Source: Verrucomicrobiales bacterium (lineage in GTDB: Bacteria > Verrucomicrobiota > Verrucomicrobiia > Limisphaerales > J093). From it: a DNA stretch of 64,000 nucleotides. The stretch spans positions 186,001-250,000 of the forward strand of contig JACKPV010000028.1 of NCBI GenBank assembly GCA_024233305.1, read 5' to 3'. Each line of letters opens with the position of its first letter. Position 1 is the first letter of the stretch. Positions 54,101 through 62,010 of the stretch are shown one piece after another. Made by a program: the position numbers and the translations under genes. The notes beneath the pieces are model-generated. The model made no database searches and was not told where the DNA came from. It worked only from the letters and a program-made list of their open reading frames with translations.

Positions 54101-54384
54101 ACCGTCCGCCGGCAACCCGCTTGTTGGAGATCCGCATTCGCTCGACCGCGAATTCGGCCGAGCTGGCCGTCAAGGACACGGGCTGCGGCATCCCGCCGGA
54201 CAAGCTCGCGGGTGTGTTCAAGCCTTTCGTCAGCACCAAGCCCGATGGTTTGGGGATGGGGTTGACCATCTCGAAGCGCCTCGTGGAAGCTCACGGCGGT
54301 CTGCTCCGAGCCCAAAACAACCCGGAGGGAGGCGCGACCTTCACCATCATCCTTCCCCGTCCGAGGGAAGAGGCGGATTCATGA
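51184..54384 (+). CDS. beta-propeller sensor histidine kinase
   Basis: Hybrid-looking but receiver-free kinase of 1066 residues. After a hydrophobic N-terminus (GILCALVLAWWVQGGGMSY) come about a dozen propeller repeats (two-component regulator propeller, about 40-640) with recurring GxxWVGT or WxAS blocks. A Y_Y_Y-type beta domain follows (about 690-785), then a membrane helix (FRVVVATGLLGLGAVLSRW). The cytoplasmic kinase has the phospho-acceptor His849 in LAHELNQPLSAILRN, an N-box LNLALNAIDAM and DTGCGIP plus GLGMGL ATP-lid blocks. The kinase core is of the FixL class, not the AraC-linked hybrid type usual for propeller sensors. AGGAGG at 51165 is 13 bp from the ATG. It overlaps the regulator gene by 4 bp. 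Confidence 0.93.
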   Translation: MGFHYGKTKVMIPGSGLRVLRNQGGILCALVLAWWVQGGGMSYRGDPEYLIDTWQMEDGLPDITCTAMAQTPDGYLWLGTGEGLVRYDGVRFTVFNPDNTPGLLGCRIAQLHSDRFGRLWVDTTEGLVVRGEEVGMAAPRWRDFPAAQGWSGSPVRTFTERANGDVFITTSDGRVMEFVNDQLGVLPDPPGQPGEAYLGAVDEVGQWWVAQSTFIGRWDGARWIQTVSTDEAPGRSCAQARDGGIWVLVGPELRHYQVGHATARIRFEPEASAVRGMFEDRQGAIWISTQAEGLFRVTRDGAVRHWVQDAGLSDSDVRFVFEDREGNRWVGTGGGLTRFKPRQFQSYGPDQGLPAAAIKSVWPHPVEGLWVASQNRGLFHLARNQILPAPLPDAEGGMATLQCVLADRAGRTWVGSLGQGLWRSDGTDFHRVPEAEIGSRRVNALFEDSKGQVWIAGQTCLVMCRGDQIRRFGENGEPSLPDVVCFGEDANGTLWLATRQRVFRWENDRLTEVTDGGARALGRITCLQRGDAGAMWMGSEGQGLRRWRRGQVSRLGRESGLPFDNVRAILDDHRGSFWITSKHGIMCVNRRELEEAADGLRSRVDAVLFDRDDGLPGAEGAAGVQPACARDASGHLWFAMVKGLATTHPTCWRGNRQPTDILIEQIAFDLPSESLLRLPGTGGKPTSRRTLSPPFGALVELPAGSRHLEIAYTAPSFFAPERKRFQVLFEGAEMRWQDVGNQRLAEFHEPRSDHPYRFRVRATDSSDAWHESSTSLAFVVRPFYWQTPWFRVVVATGLLGLGAVLSRWRLGMRHRQHLAELVRTRRQQSELEHFARVSTMGQLACSLAHELNQPLSAILRNTEAADLFLRSPRPDLDELRAIVLDIQKDDLRAGAVIDHMRGMLRLREPNNESLDLQQLARDVCKMVETNALERGVRLIMVPDPNPRPIRADRVQLQQVLLNLALNAIDAMQDRPPATRLLEIRIRSTANSAELAVKDTGCGIPPDKLAGVFKPFVSTKPDGLGMGLTISKRLVEAHGGLLRAQNNPEGGATFTIILPRPREEADS

Positions 54385-55091
54385 CCTCCCCCACCAATGG
54401 GCCTTCGCCGCGGCCGCTCATTCGCGTGGTGGACGATGATGTCTCACTCCTGACTGCGGTCGCGCGGATGTTGCGGGCTTCCGGCTTCGCCGTCAGGACC
54501 TTTGGATCGGCCGCCGAGTTTTTGGCGGCGCCGGAACCGGAGAAACCCGGGTGCGTGGTCGCGGACCTGCAGATGCCGCACATGGACGGCCTGCAGCTTC
54601 AGTTGGCCCTCGCGCAGATCGAGGCCACCCTGCCCGTCATTTTCCTGACCGGCCAGGGAGACATCCCCACCGCCGTGCAGGCCATGCGCCGGGGCGCCGT
54701 CGATTTCCTGACCAAACGCGCGCCCCGCACGCAACTGCTCGCCGCCATTGAACGCGCGCTGGAATGGAATGCCCGCGAACGCTCCGACCACGCGCGCCGA
54801 AGCGAATTGCGCGATAGGTTTGGCGCGCTGTCGTCCCGCGAAAAGGAGGTTCTCCAGCATGTGGTCCAGGGCAAATTGAACAAGCAGATCGCCGCCGACC
54901 TGCGCATTCACGAACGCACCGTCAAACTGCATCGCACGGCCATCACGACCAAGCTGCGGGTGCCGTCCGTTGCCGAGTTGACCCAACTCTGGCTGGAATC
55001 CGACCTGGCTACCGGGTCTGGAGTTCCTCCCGGTGCTTCCAAGGACCCAAGCTCGTCCGAAAAGCCGCCGCCACCGCCAGCCGGCAGGTAG
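54381..55091 (+). CDS. FixJ/NarL-type response regulator
   Basis: Regulator of 236 residues. The receiver domain has VVDDD, phospho-acceptor Asp62 in VVADLQMPHMDG, and FLTGQGDIPTAVQAMRRGAVDFLTK (in part). The usual Lys-Pro after the switch helix is Lys-Arg here. A LuxR-type HTH follows with LSSREKEVLQHVVQGKLNKQ, then IAADLRIHERTVKLHR. A Pro/Ser-rich tail of 25 residues ends it. The ATGA overlap with the kinase gene makes them a cognate pair; the targets are likely nearby genes, but no operator was identified. Confidence 0.93.
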   Translation: MTSPTNGPSPRPLIRVVDDDVSLLTAVARMLRASGFAVRTFGSAAEFLAAPEPEKPGCVVADLQMPHMDGLQLQLALAQIEATLPVIFLTGQGDIPTAVQAMRRGAVDFLTKRAPRTQLLAAIERALEWNARERSDHARRSELRDRFGALSSREKEVLQHVVQGKLNKQIAADLRIHERTVKLHRTAITTKLRVPSVAELTQLWLESDLATGSGVPPGASKDPSSSEKPPPPPAGR

Positions 55092-55207
55092 GGCAGACGT
55101 TTCTGGAGAACTCGACCGGCCGTTGCCCTCATTCGCCATCATTTGGGCTTGCCGCCTCGATGGGAGCGGTTTATCGGCTGGTCATGAGGTCCCGAGAGGA
55201 ATCATCC

Positions 55208-56227
55208 GTGCTGCTGAATCATCGCTTACTGACGGTCGCCTTGGGCCTGCTGGGCGCTCTGGGCGGGCTCGCCGCCGATCCGGAAGTCTCGCTTCCGGTC
55301 ACGGCACAGGACGGGCCGTCGGCTCCCGCCGGCATGGTGCTGATCCCGGCAGGGTCCTTCACGATGGGCGACAACTTTGAAGAAGGGAATAGCGGCGAGC
55401 AACCGACGCACACGGTGCATGTCAGCGCGTTCTACATGGATCGAACGGAGGTGACGAACGACTTGATGGTCGAGGTCATGCAGTGGGCGTATGACCGGGG
55501 AAAAGTCAGCGCGAGCACTGCCACGGTGCGCAGCCTCGAGGGAATCGGACAGCCATTGCTGGACCTGAGCGATTTGGACTGCGCGGTGACCTGGAACGGT
55601 TCGCGCTTCGGGATGAAAGCCAGGGCGGGCCGCGGCTCCCCCTGCGTGGAAGTCAGTTGGTATGGGGCGGTGGCGTTCTGTAATTATCGGAGTCTGATGG
55701 AGGGGCGGACGCCGTGCTACGATCTAAGCGATTGGAGCTGCGACTGGTCGGCCAACGGTTACCGCTTGCCCACGGAGGCGGAGTGGGAAAAGGCGGCGCG
55801 GGGAGACGCGAGCGGCCGGCGGTTTCCGTGGGGGGACACCATTTCCCACAGCCAGGCGAATTATCGCAGCGACAGCGGTATCGCCTACGATGTCGGCCCC
55901 ACTCGGGGTTACCATCCAGACTACGCGTCCGAGGCCCCCCCGTACACCAGCCCGGTGGGGTCTTTCGCGCCGAACAGCCATGGCCTGTACGACATGGCGG
56001 GGAACGTGTGCGAATGGTGCGGGGACTGGTACTCCGCTGACTACTATGGGACTTCCCCCGCTTCCGACCCGAGGGGGCCGTCGGGGGGCTCCTACCGGGT
56101 GATGCGGGGCGGCAGTTGGGACAGCTTCGCCTGGTACTGCCGGGTGGCGCTTCGCTTCATCAGCTTTCCCCCCGACAGCAGCGGCAACGCCTACGGGTTC
56201 CGGTGCGTTCTGCCCGCCGGTCAGTGA
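55208..56227 (+). CDS. formylglycine-generating-enzyme-like (SUMF1) protein, exported
   Basis: Protein of 339 residues. GTG at 55208 is chosen because GAGAGGA lies 7 bp upstream and it gives a clean signal peptide (LLTVALGLLGALGGLAADPE). The SUMF1 fold is plain: GMVLIPAGSFTMGD, YMDRTEVTN, CVEVSWYGAVAFCNY, YRLPTEAEWEKAARG, NVCEWCGDWY and RGGSWDSFAWYCRVALR, then GFRCV. In true FGE the active site has two cysteines; here the first position is Ser (GGSWDS) and only the second Cys remains. It may thus be a non-catalytic or different-reaction family member. It follows the regulator by about 115 bp. Confidence 0.85.
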   Translation: MLLNHRLLTVALGLLGALGGLAADPEVSLPVTAQDGPSAPAGMVLIPAGSFTMGDNFEEGNSGEQPTHTVHVSAFYMDRTEVTNDLMVEVMQWAYDRGKVSASTATVRSLEGIGQPLLDLSDLDCAVTWNGSRFGMKARAGRGSPCVEVSWYGAVAFCNYRSLMEGRTPCYDLSDWSCDWSANGYRLPTEAEWEKAARGDASGRRFPWGDTISHSQANYRSDSGIAYDVGPTRGYHPDYASEAPPYTSPVGSFAPNSHGLYDMAGNVCEWCGDWYSADYYGTSPASDPRGPSGGSYRVMRGGSWDSFAWYCRVALRFISFPPDSSGNAYGFRCVLPAGQ

Positions 56228-56326
56228 GGAGCGGAGCCGGTGCGCGTGGGTTGCTGCGGTCGTGACGCATCCCCGCGGCGCGGCCGGCAAGCCTGCCCGA
56301 CGTCGTGCTCCGTCAGCGACGGCCAC

Positions 56327-56342
56327 CTGCCCTTTGGGGCAG
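56327..56342. repeat. short hairpin repeat CTGCCCTTTGGGGCAG
   Basis: First of three related hairpins; the others are at 58421 and 61818. Here and at 61818 it is followed by TTGTCC. It lies in the 324-bp gap between the FGE-like and amidohydrolase genes, which holds no gene. Confidence 0.5.
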
Positions 56343-56551
56343 TTGTCCCCTGCCCTTCCTGGTGGGACATTACCCCCGCGGCGCGGTCAACCCCGGCAGT
56401 CATCGACATCCGGATTAACGACATTGACGGGCGTGGGCCCGCAAAAGCAGAGATGCAAGCAGCGTTCGTATGAAGACCGGACAGGGTCTTTTGCCGGCCG
56501 TTCCGGTCGGCGCCATCGGCCTTGGCATCTGTTCCGGCCCAAGCCGGTACA

Positions 56552-58144
56552 ATGACTAAACCTCAGCACGAACAGGAAGACCCGAAGCAATGGCATTTCT
56601 CCCGTCGCAGACTTCTTGGGGCGACCGGCGCGATGCTCGCGGGGGGTATTGTCGGGATCAGGAACGCCGGCGTCGCTCAAACGATCGCTTCGCCCTCTCC
56701 CATGCCGCGGACCTCGGAACGCGAGTCCTTGAAGCAAGCCAGGACCGCGGTGACGAGCGTGGAACGGGTGATCCTCAAGATCAGCCGCGAGGTCTGGAAC
56801 CAGCCGGCCATCGGACTTCAAGAACGGGAGGCCATGGAAGTGCATATCCGCGAGTTGGAAACGGCCGGGTTCACAATCGTCAGCCGCCATTCCGGAGGGC
56901 ACCCGACCGCGTTCGTAGCGGAGTGGAGCCAAGGGAGCGCTGGGCCGAAGCTCGGCTTCTTGCCTGAATATGATGCCCTGCCGGGCCTGGGGAACGCGGC
57001 GGAACCTCTCATCAAACCGGCGGAAAACGGGCGGACCGACGGCCACGGGTGCGGGCACAACTGCCTGGGAGCCGGTTGCACCGGAGCGGCGATTGCCCTG
57101 CAGGCCATGATGCGGCAGCGGAAGGTGGTCGGCACGCTGCGGGTCTACGGTTGCGGGGCGGAGGAAAACGTCGGGGCGAAGATCTTCCTGGCCAAGGCGG
57201 GATGGTTCGACGATCTGGACGCCGCGCTGGCCTGGCACCCCGCCGCCGTGCCGGTCACCGGCACCTTCGTGACCAACGCCAACCATTTCATGAGGGTCTC
57301 GTGGCAAGGTAGGACGGCGCATGCCGGAATGGACCCCTGGTCCGGCCGTAGCGCGCTGGATGCCGCGGAGTTGTTCGCCCACGGGGTGAACCTGATGCGC
57401 GAGCACATCGAACCGACGGCTCGATTGCATTACATCTACGAAATCGCCGGTGTCGCTCCGAACGTCGTGCCCGACGAAGCACGCATTTGGATCCAGGCCC
57501 GCGACATCACCACACCGCGCGTCAACGCCCTAACCGATTGGCTCTCAGAACTTGCCCAAGGAGCGGCGTTGGGAACCCAGACGAAGGCGACGTTCCAAGT
57601 CGAACTCGGCATGGCGGAATTCATCCCCAACGAGACCCTGGCGGAGCGGGTGTTCGAACACCTGCAGCACACCCCGCTGGCCTGGACCGCCGAGGAACAG
57701 GCGTTCGCCCGCGCCTGCCAGAAGGCGATCGGCGCGAAGGAAGTCGGGCTGGCCACTCAGGTGGCGCCCAAGATCAAAGACGCGACGTTGGGCGCATCGA
57801 CCGATGTGGCCGATGTCAGTTGGAATACGCCGGTCGCGGTGTTCGGTTGGCCGACCTACCCGCCGGGGGTGAACCTCCATACTTGGGCCGTCACTGCGTG
57901 CGGCGGCACATCCATCGGCGACAAAGGCAGCCTTGCCGCCGCCGCGATTCTGGCGGCGGTCGGCTATGAGTTGCTGACCGAACCCGAACTCCGAACCGAG
58001 GCGAACGCGGAACTCAAGCGGCGGCTGGACGGAAGGAAATACCAGGCCGTGCAAAACATGGATCTCGGGGAATTGGAGGAAGTGAGCACTCGATGCCAGA
58101 AAGGAATGGGCGACGAATACGTGAGCGACGCCACGGTCGGTTAA
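56552..58144 (+). CDS. M20-family amidohydrolase (AbgB-like), Tat-exported
   Basis: Metallo-amidohydrolase of 530 residues, closest in pattern to aminobenzoyl-glutamate utilisation protein B and related M20D enzymes. A Tat-type signal is visible (SRRRLLGATGAMLAGGIVG), so it folds before export. Metal-binding blocks are GFLPEYDALPGLG, DGHGCGHNCLGAG, GCGAEENVG and AWHPAA, followed by the dimerisation domain with WQGRTAHAG. The C-terminal TDVADVSWNTP carries a further ligand. Substrate unknown; peptide-like or N-acylated amino acids are usual. The start MTKPQH at 56552 is preferred to a longer extension. It may belong to the regulon of the upstream two-component pair. Confidence 0.9.
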   Translation: MTKPQHEQEDPKQWHFSRRRLLGATGAMLAGGIVGIRNAGVAQTIASPSPMPRTSERESLKQARTAVTSVERVILKISREVWNQPAIGLQEREAMEVHIRELETAGFTIVSRHSGGHPTAFVAEWSQGSAGPKLGFLPEYDALPGLGNAAEPLIKPAENGRTDGHGCGHNCLGAGCTGAAIALQAMMRQRKVVGTLRVYGCGAEENVGAKIFLAKAGWFDDLDAALAWHPAAVPVTGTFVTNANHFMRVSWQGRTAHAGMDPWSGRSALDAAELFAHGVNLMREHIEPTARLHYIYEIAGVAPNVVPDEARIWIQARDITTPRVNALTDWLSELAQGAALGTQTKATFQVELGMAEFIPNETLAERVFEHLQHTPLAWTAEEQAFARACQKAIGAKEVGLATQVAPKIKDATLGASTDVADVSWNTPVAVFGWPTYPPGVNLHTWAVTACGGTSIGDKGSLAAAAILAAVGYELLTEPELRTEANAELKRRLDGRKYQAVQNMDLGELEEVSTRCQKGMGDEYVSDATVG

Positions 58145-58800
58145 CGCGGGTTCTCGACGCGTTCGGCTTCAGCGGCTGGCGGGCGGAGGATTATCATCAA
58201 GGTCGGGTGGGAGCCCAGCCGTATCAGGCCGCGCAGCCGGACGGCCAGCAGGTTCACAACACCGCCGCACGCGGCCCTGACAGGTGTAGGGATGGCGGGG
58301 TTAGCGCCACCTCTCCCTCCGAACCGTACGGGCGTGGTCAACGACGATTATTCTTCACCACCGGGGAATTCTAATTGTCGCTCTTCACTGCCACGTTGCC
58401 CTCAGTCAGTCCCCCGCCACCTGCCCTTGAAGGTAGGTGACAGCCTCCCTGATGCGAGTCTGTTCCCGTGACACCCTCAGCCCAGGCAATGATCGACATC
58501 GCGCTTCACGCGCCTGGCGGCGTCAGGCTGCGACGGCCGACGCCGTCGAGGCCGTGCGCATCACATCCACCGCGGAATAACCCGAGCTGCGGCCGGACAT
58601 GGCGATTCAGACCATCAGCGCCGAACCCCCTCCCGCCCGATCCTCTGAGCTTACCTTTCGCGGTCCGGTCGCAGCCAAGCCCAAGAGCGGAGTCCTTTCA
58701 GTATTCGAGGGACGAGCGACCGGCGACGGAACGGCGAGTGGGCGGGGAGGAGGAACGCCCATTTTGACACCTTGGAATCGATGCGTTATTTCTATGCCTT
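58145..58800. other. no gene seen; retroelement-like and hairpin debris
   Basis: On the minus strand, 58275-58340 reads CGTACGGTTCGGAGGGAGAG, followed by GTGGCG and CGCCATCCCTACACCTGTC. I remember this as typical of DNA around group II intron reverse-transcriptase genes, but no such gene is present. The hairpin CTGCCCTTGAAGGTAG is at 58421-58436. No coding frame is convincing. Confidence 0.3.
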
Positions 58801-59043
58801 GTGAAGACATTCTCGATCATGGAAACCCAGCACAACCTCGCACGGGTGCTGCGGGAGGTGGCGGCCGGGCACGAAGTGGGGATTACCCGACGCAAGAAAC
58901 TCGTCGCCCGCTTACTGCCGCCCGCCGAGCTGGTGGCGGTCGAGTTTCCGGACTTCGTGGCTCGTGCCCGCTCGGTTTGGAACAAGGGTTGGACCGGTGC
59001 CAGTTCCGCGGATCTCCTTGACCTGACGCGCGGTGACCGATGA
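58801..59043 (+). CDS. Phd/YefM-type antitoxin
   Basis: DNA-binding antitoxin of 80 residues. The Phd pattern is clear: VKTFSIMETQHNLARVLREV, then GHEVGITRRKKLVARLLPP. The second half would wrap around the toxin. GTG at 58801 is the start that keeps the full Phd N-terminus. Its stop overlaps the ATG of the PIN-domain toxin gene (ATGA), the usual coupled order. Such antitoxins normally repress their own operon. The toxin gene is broken by an insertion sequence, so the antitoxin is now without a functional partner here. Confidence 0.88.
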   Translation: MKTFSIMETQHNLARVLREVAAGHEVGITRRKKLVARLLPPAELVAVEFPDFVARARSVWNKGWTGASSADLLDLTRGDR

Positions 59044-59302
59044 ATTGCTACTTCGACACGGGGGTGCTGCTCAAGCTCTACACGGCTGAGGCGGAGGCGC
59101 CGTCGGTGCAGAGGTTCGTCCTCCAGCGGGCGGAAGCGCTGCGGATCACCGACCTGCATCATGTCGAATGCGTCTCGGCGTTGCGGCTCAAGCAGTTTCG
59201 TGGCGAATGCACCCCGGACGAAGCCACTCGCGCGCTGGAATTGGTGACGGATGATCTCCGGACCGGAGTGCTGCAAATGGTGGCGGTGGAGTGGAACCTA
59301 GT

Positions 59303-61136
59303 CCTGAAACAAGCGAGTAAGTCTCGCTAAAACGCCAAATGCCGCATTCCGGGCGATCTCGCTGGAGGCTTCCCATATCTTGTGGTGTATGTGAGCCATT
59401 ATGTCTCGCTGTTTCCTGCTCTCATACCGGTTTTCCAATGTTTGTATGGTTTTTCCCAGTTCGTGGGCACACTACTCCTGGGAATGCTATTATTAGAACC
59501 GTTTTATCACACTCAGCCGGGCGCCAATCGCATTACCCGCTCGAACGTCGCAAACAAATCCTTCATCCACCGGTTGTAACTCAGCACCCGCCACACGATC
59601 CGACGCCCCGTCCGCACAATCTGCGCCGGCACCAACACAATCGCGTGCAGGAACGTCCGGAACTCCATCCGCAGCAGCTCCAGCCCCCGGTCCCGGTCCG
59701 GCACCAGCAGCGCAAACCACGCCTTCAGATTCCATGCCAGCGCCGCCATCACCATGTAGGCCCAGTTGCTCACCAGGTCATCCACCGGCATCCGCATCGC
59801 GTTCACCCGCCCCTTCAACTGGGCGATCACATTCTCTTGATCGCTGCGGCCGTTGGCCAATCCGACCACCTCCTCCAGGCTCAGCTCCCAGCGGTTGGTC
59901 AGATAGAAGAAGTACCTTACCTCGTCAAAAAGCACTCGCTCGCCCCGCTGCACGCTCAGGTTCTTGCGCACGATGACCAGCCGGTACTCCTGGTCGCACG
60001 CCGAGGGGCGGTAGCGGATCTCACTGACATCCTCGCCCACCAACTTGATGTTCTCATAGCCCTTCTGCCGCACGATGCCCTCCTTCACCCGCTCGGGCTT
60101 GCGTCGTGGCTCGGTCTTGATCTCGTACTTCGGCAACCGCTCCAACGGCTTCCAAGCCTTCGCGGACAAGCCTTCGGCCAATCCCACCACCTTCTGATGG
60201 GCGTCGAGCCCAAGGATGAACTTGATCCCGTTCCGGTCCCAGCGGTCCAAATGTCCGGTGTGGGAGAAGTCGGTGTCCCCGCGCAGGGTCACCTGCCCGG
60301 CGTGGGGTTCGACCCGGGCGATTGCCCGGTCGATCCACTCGACGCTTTCCTTGTGCGAGGGCACGTTGCCCGGCCGGTTCACCAGATAGAGCACCTCCTT
60401 GGTGTTGGCCAGACTCACGATCAACGGATGATAACCCCAGATCCCATTGTACGAACGCCCGATCCCGCCCTTGCATTCGCCCCCGGTGCCGGCGATGGAA
60501 CCATCCACATCGATGAACGCCTCAGCCAGGAAGCCCTCGGGCTGTTTGCCCCAGACCACCTCTCGGGTACGGTTGATACACTCCTGCAAATCGAGGATGT
60601 CGCTGGGGGAAAACCGACGGGTGAAATCCCCGGCGGTCGTTGGGTCGGGAATTCGCTGTGCGCCGAGCCCGTTGAGGAAGTTCTCGTCCTGACGCCGCAA
60701 CTCGATGTCCTCCATCCGCTCCCCGCCGGCCAGGATGTTGTAGCTCTGAGTCAGGACGTGATCGCTCTCGTGATAGGGCAGGTGCACTTTGAGCAGGTGC
60801 AGGTTTTGATCGATCTCCTCTACCAGCCCAAGTCGCACGGCCAGGTTGTGCATGGCCCCGATGCCGCCGCAACCCACCGCACCCGTGCGTCCCGCCATCT
60901 CATAGCGAATGCTACCTCCCTTCAGCATCGGCTCCGCTTGGGCCTCCCAGCTCTTGGGGGCCAGGCGCCGCTCGATTCGGCGCTTGCGGTTCCGGAGGTT
61001 TCGGCGGTAGGCTGGGTTCACTCGAAAGGTTCGTTTCATGGGCTGCTTTGTCTTTGTGCAACTTCATTTCAGCCCATGTTCACAGGCCTTTCGAGCTTTT
61101 CTTTTCAACGGGGGGAAAAATCACGCTTGTTGCAGG
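59303..61136 (-). mobile_element. IS1380-family insertion sequence, apparently intact
   Basis: The element is 1834 bp. Left end CCTGAAACAAGCG and right end, read inward, CCTGCAACAAGCG form the inverted repeats. CCTAGT flanks it on both sides (59297-59302 and 61137-61142), a 6-bp direct repeat. It carries one full-length transposase gene on the minus strand. Confidence 0.93.
59513..61039 (-). CDS. IS1380-family transposase
   Basis: DDE-type transposase of 508 residues, full length. Family blocks include MHNLAVRLGLVEEIDQNL, HVLTQSYNILAGGERMEDIE, IPDPTTAGDFTRRF, the catalytic Asp in FIDVDGSIA, LRGDTDFSHTGHLDRW, and the late SDQENVIAQLKGRVNAMRMP with the catalytic Glu. No frameshift or stop interrupts it. 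About 95 bp of IS DNA precede the start and 210 bp follow the stop. Confidence 0.96.
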   Translation of the reverse strand: MKRTFRVNPAYRRNLRNRKRRIERRLAPKSWEAQAEPMLKGGSIRYEMAGRTGAVGCGGIGAMHNLAVRLGLVEEIDQNLHLLKVHLPYHESDHVLTQSYNILAGGERMEDIELRRQDENFLNGLGAQRIPDPTTAGDFTRRFSPSDILDLQECINRTREVVWGKQPEGFLAEAFIDVDGSIAGTGGECKGGIGRSYNGIWGYHPLIVSLANTKEVLYLVNRPGNVPSHKESVEWIDRAIARVEPHAGQVTLRGDTDFSHTGHLDRWDRNGIKFILGLDAHQKVVGLAEGLSAKAWKPLERLPKYEIKTEPRRKPERVKEGIVRQKGYENIKLVGEDVSEIRYRPSACDQEYRLVIVRKNLSVQRGERVLFDEVRYFFYLTNRWELSLEEVVGLANGRSDQENVIAQLKGRVNAMRMPVDDLVSNWAYMVMAALAWNLKAWFALLVPDRDRGLELLRMEFRTFLHAIVLVPAQIVRTGRRIVWRVLSYNRWMKDLFATFERVMRLAPG

Positions 61137-61652
61137 CCTAGTTTGGAATCGATGCCGTTGCCTCGCGGAAGCCCATGCCGCGCAAACCGGCTGCCGGACC
61201 CTGGACGCACTCCATGTCGCGAGTGCGCTCGTGCTGGGTGCGCGCGAATTCATCACTTCCGACCATCGTCAAACGGCACTCGCCGGCAAAGCCGGGTTGC
61301 CAGTCACGGATCCGACCCGCCACGGCCCCTGACAATGCGTGCCGCCAATCCGGCTGCGCGGATGAGCATACCTGTCCCTTTGCGATCCCAAGGAGCGGGC
61401 GCACTAAACAGAAACAATAGGGGGCAAACCATGACATTGTCATGACTGGAGAGGCCACCGCCCCCGAGGTTTACCCGCGCCGCGTAAACTGCGAGTGACG
61501 GTGGGGTGGATCGCGGCGCGGGTGAGGATGGGGACGCGGCAGAGCACAGCGACGCGGCTGCAGGAATTCAAACGCCAGCGACCAACCGGAAGCGGGAAGA
61601 GATGCCAAACAGGACAATGTCTGTCATGGGTTGGCCCCTCATCTTCCGACCG

Positions 61653-61728
61653 TAGCCGCGGATGTGAGTCCGCGCATTTGTTTCACCCCCGCACCCGAAG
61701 CCAGCGGCGACTCCCGTCGGCGGCTACC
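61653..61728. repeat. 76-bp relative of the 196-bp inverted-repeat element
   Basis: The left arm GTAGCCGCGGATGTGAGTCC and right arm CGACTCCCGTCGGCGGCTAC have the same ends as copies A-C (GTAGCCGC) and the same hairpin layout, with a much shorter centre. Confidence 0.6.
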
Positions 61729-61735
61729 TTCTAGG

Positions 61736-61792
61736 GTGGCAGAGCCGTCCCGGCTCTGTTCCCCTGCATCAGCGGCGGGACGCCGCTGCCAC
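61736..61792. repeat. three-stem palindromic cluster
   Basis: The outer GTGGCAG pairs with CTGCCAC. Inside, AGAGCCG pairs with CGGCTCT and AGCGGC with GCCGCT. The layout is one outer stem holding two hairpins, 8 bp after the previous repeat. No gene is seen anywhere in 61333-62010. Confidence 0.65.
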
Positions 61793-61817
61793 CTTGCGTT
61801 CGGGCAGCCACCGCTAC

Positions 61818-61833
61818 CTGCCCTTAAGGGCAG
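61818..61833. repeat. short hairpin repeat CTGCCCTTAAGGGCAG
   Basis: Perfect 8-bp palindrome. With its flanks (TTGTCC and GGGAGTCTGCTTCCGTGGCG) it matches the copy at 58421 over about 60 bp and the copy at 56327 more locally. Confidence 0.55.
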
Positions 61834-62010
61834 TTGTCCGCCCCTGCTCCCGATGGGAGTCTGCTTCCGTGGCGCCGTTCATTCAGCCGAGAATCATCAA
61901 CTCGCTCGACCAGCCAGTCGAGCGTGGGCGCCTATCCCGCCATCGTCCTCGCCGCGCGGCCCGCATCCCAAGCACAGCAGAGATAAAGAACTAACCGAAC
62001 GAATATCCCG

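Larger units (their letters stand above)
59040..61332 (+). pseudogene. vapC: VapC-type PIN-domain toxin gene, interrupted by an IS1380 element
   Basis: The N-terminal part lies at 59040-59302 (MNCYFDTGVLLKLYTAEAEA start, with the first PIN aspartate) and the C-terminal part at 61143-61332 (LDALHVASALVLGAREFITS, then DHRQTALA). Joining these two segments, with one copy of the 6-bp target repeat kept, gives one uninterrupted 150-residue frame through VEWNLVWNRCRCLAEAHAAQ. The interruption is thus clean and recent. PIN toxins are ribonucleases; the broken gene should be inactive. Confidence 0.93.

Noticed and set aside
56522..56553. Promoter TTGGCA - TACAAT before the amidohydrolase
   Set aside because: Spacing is 20 bp and the -10 overlaps the start codon, so it is probably chance.
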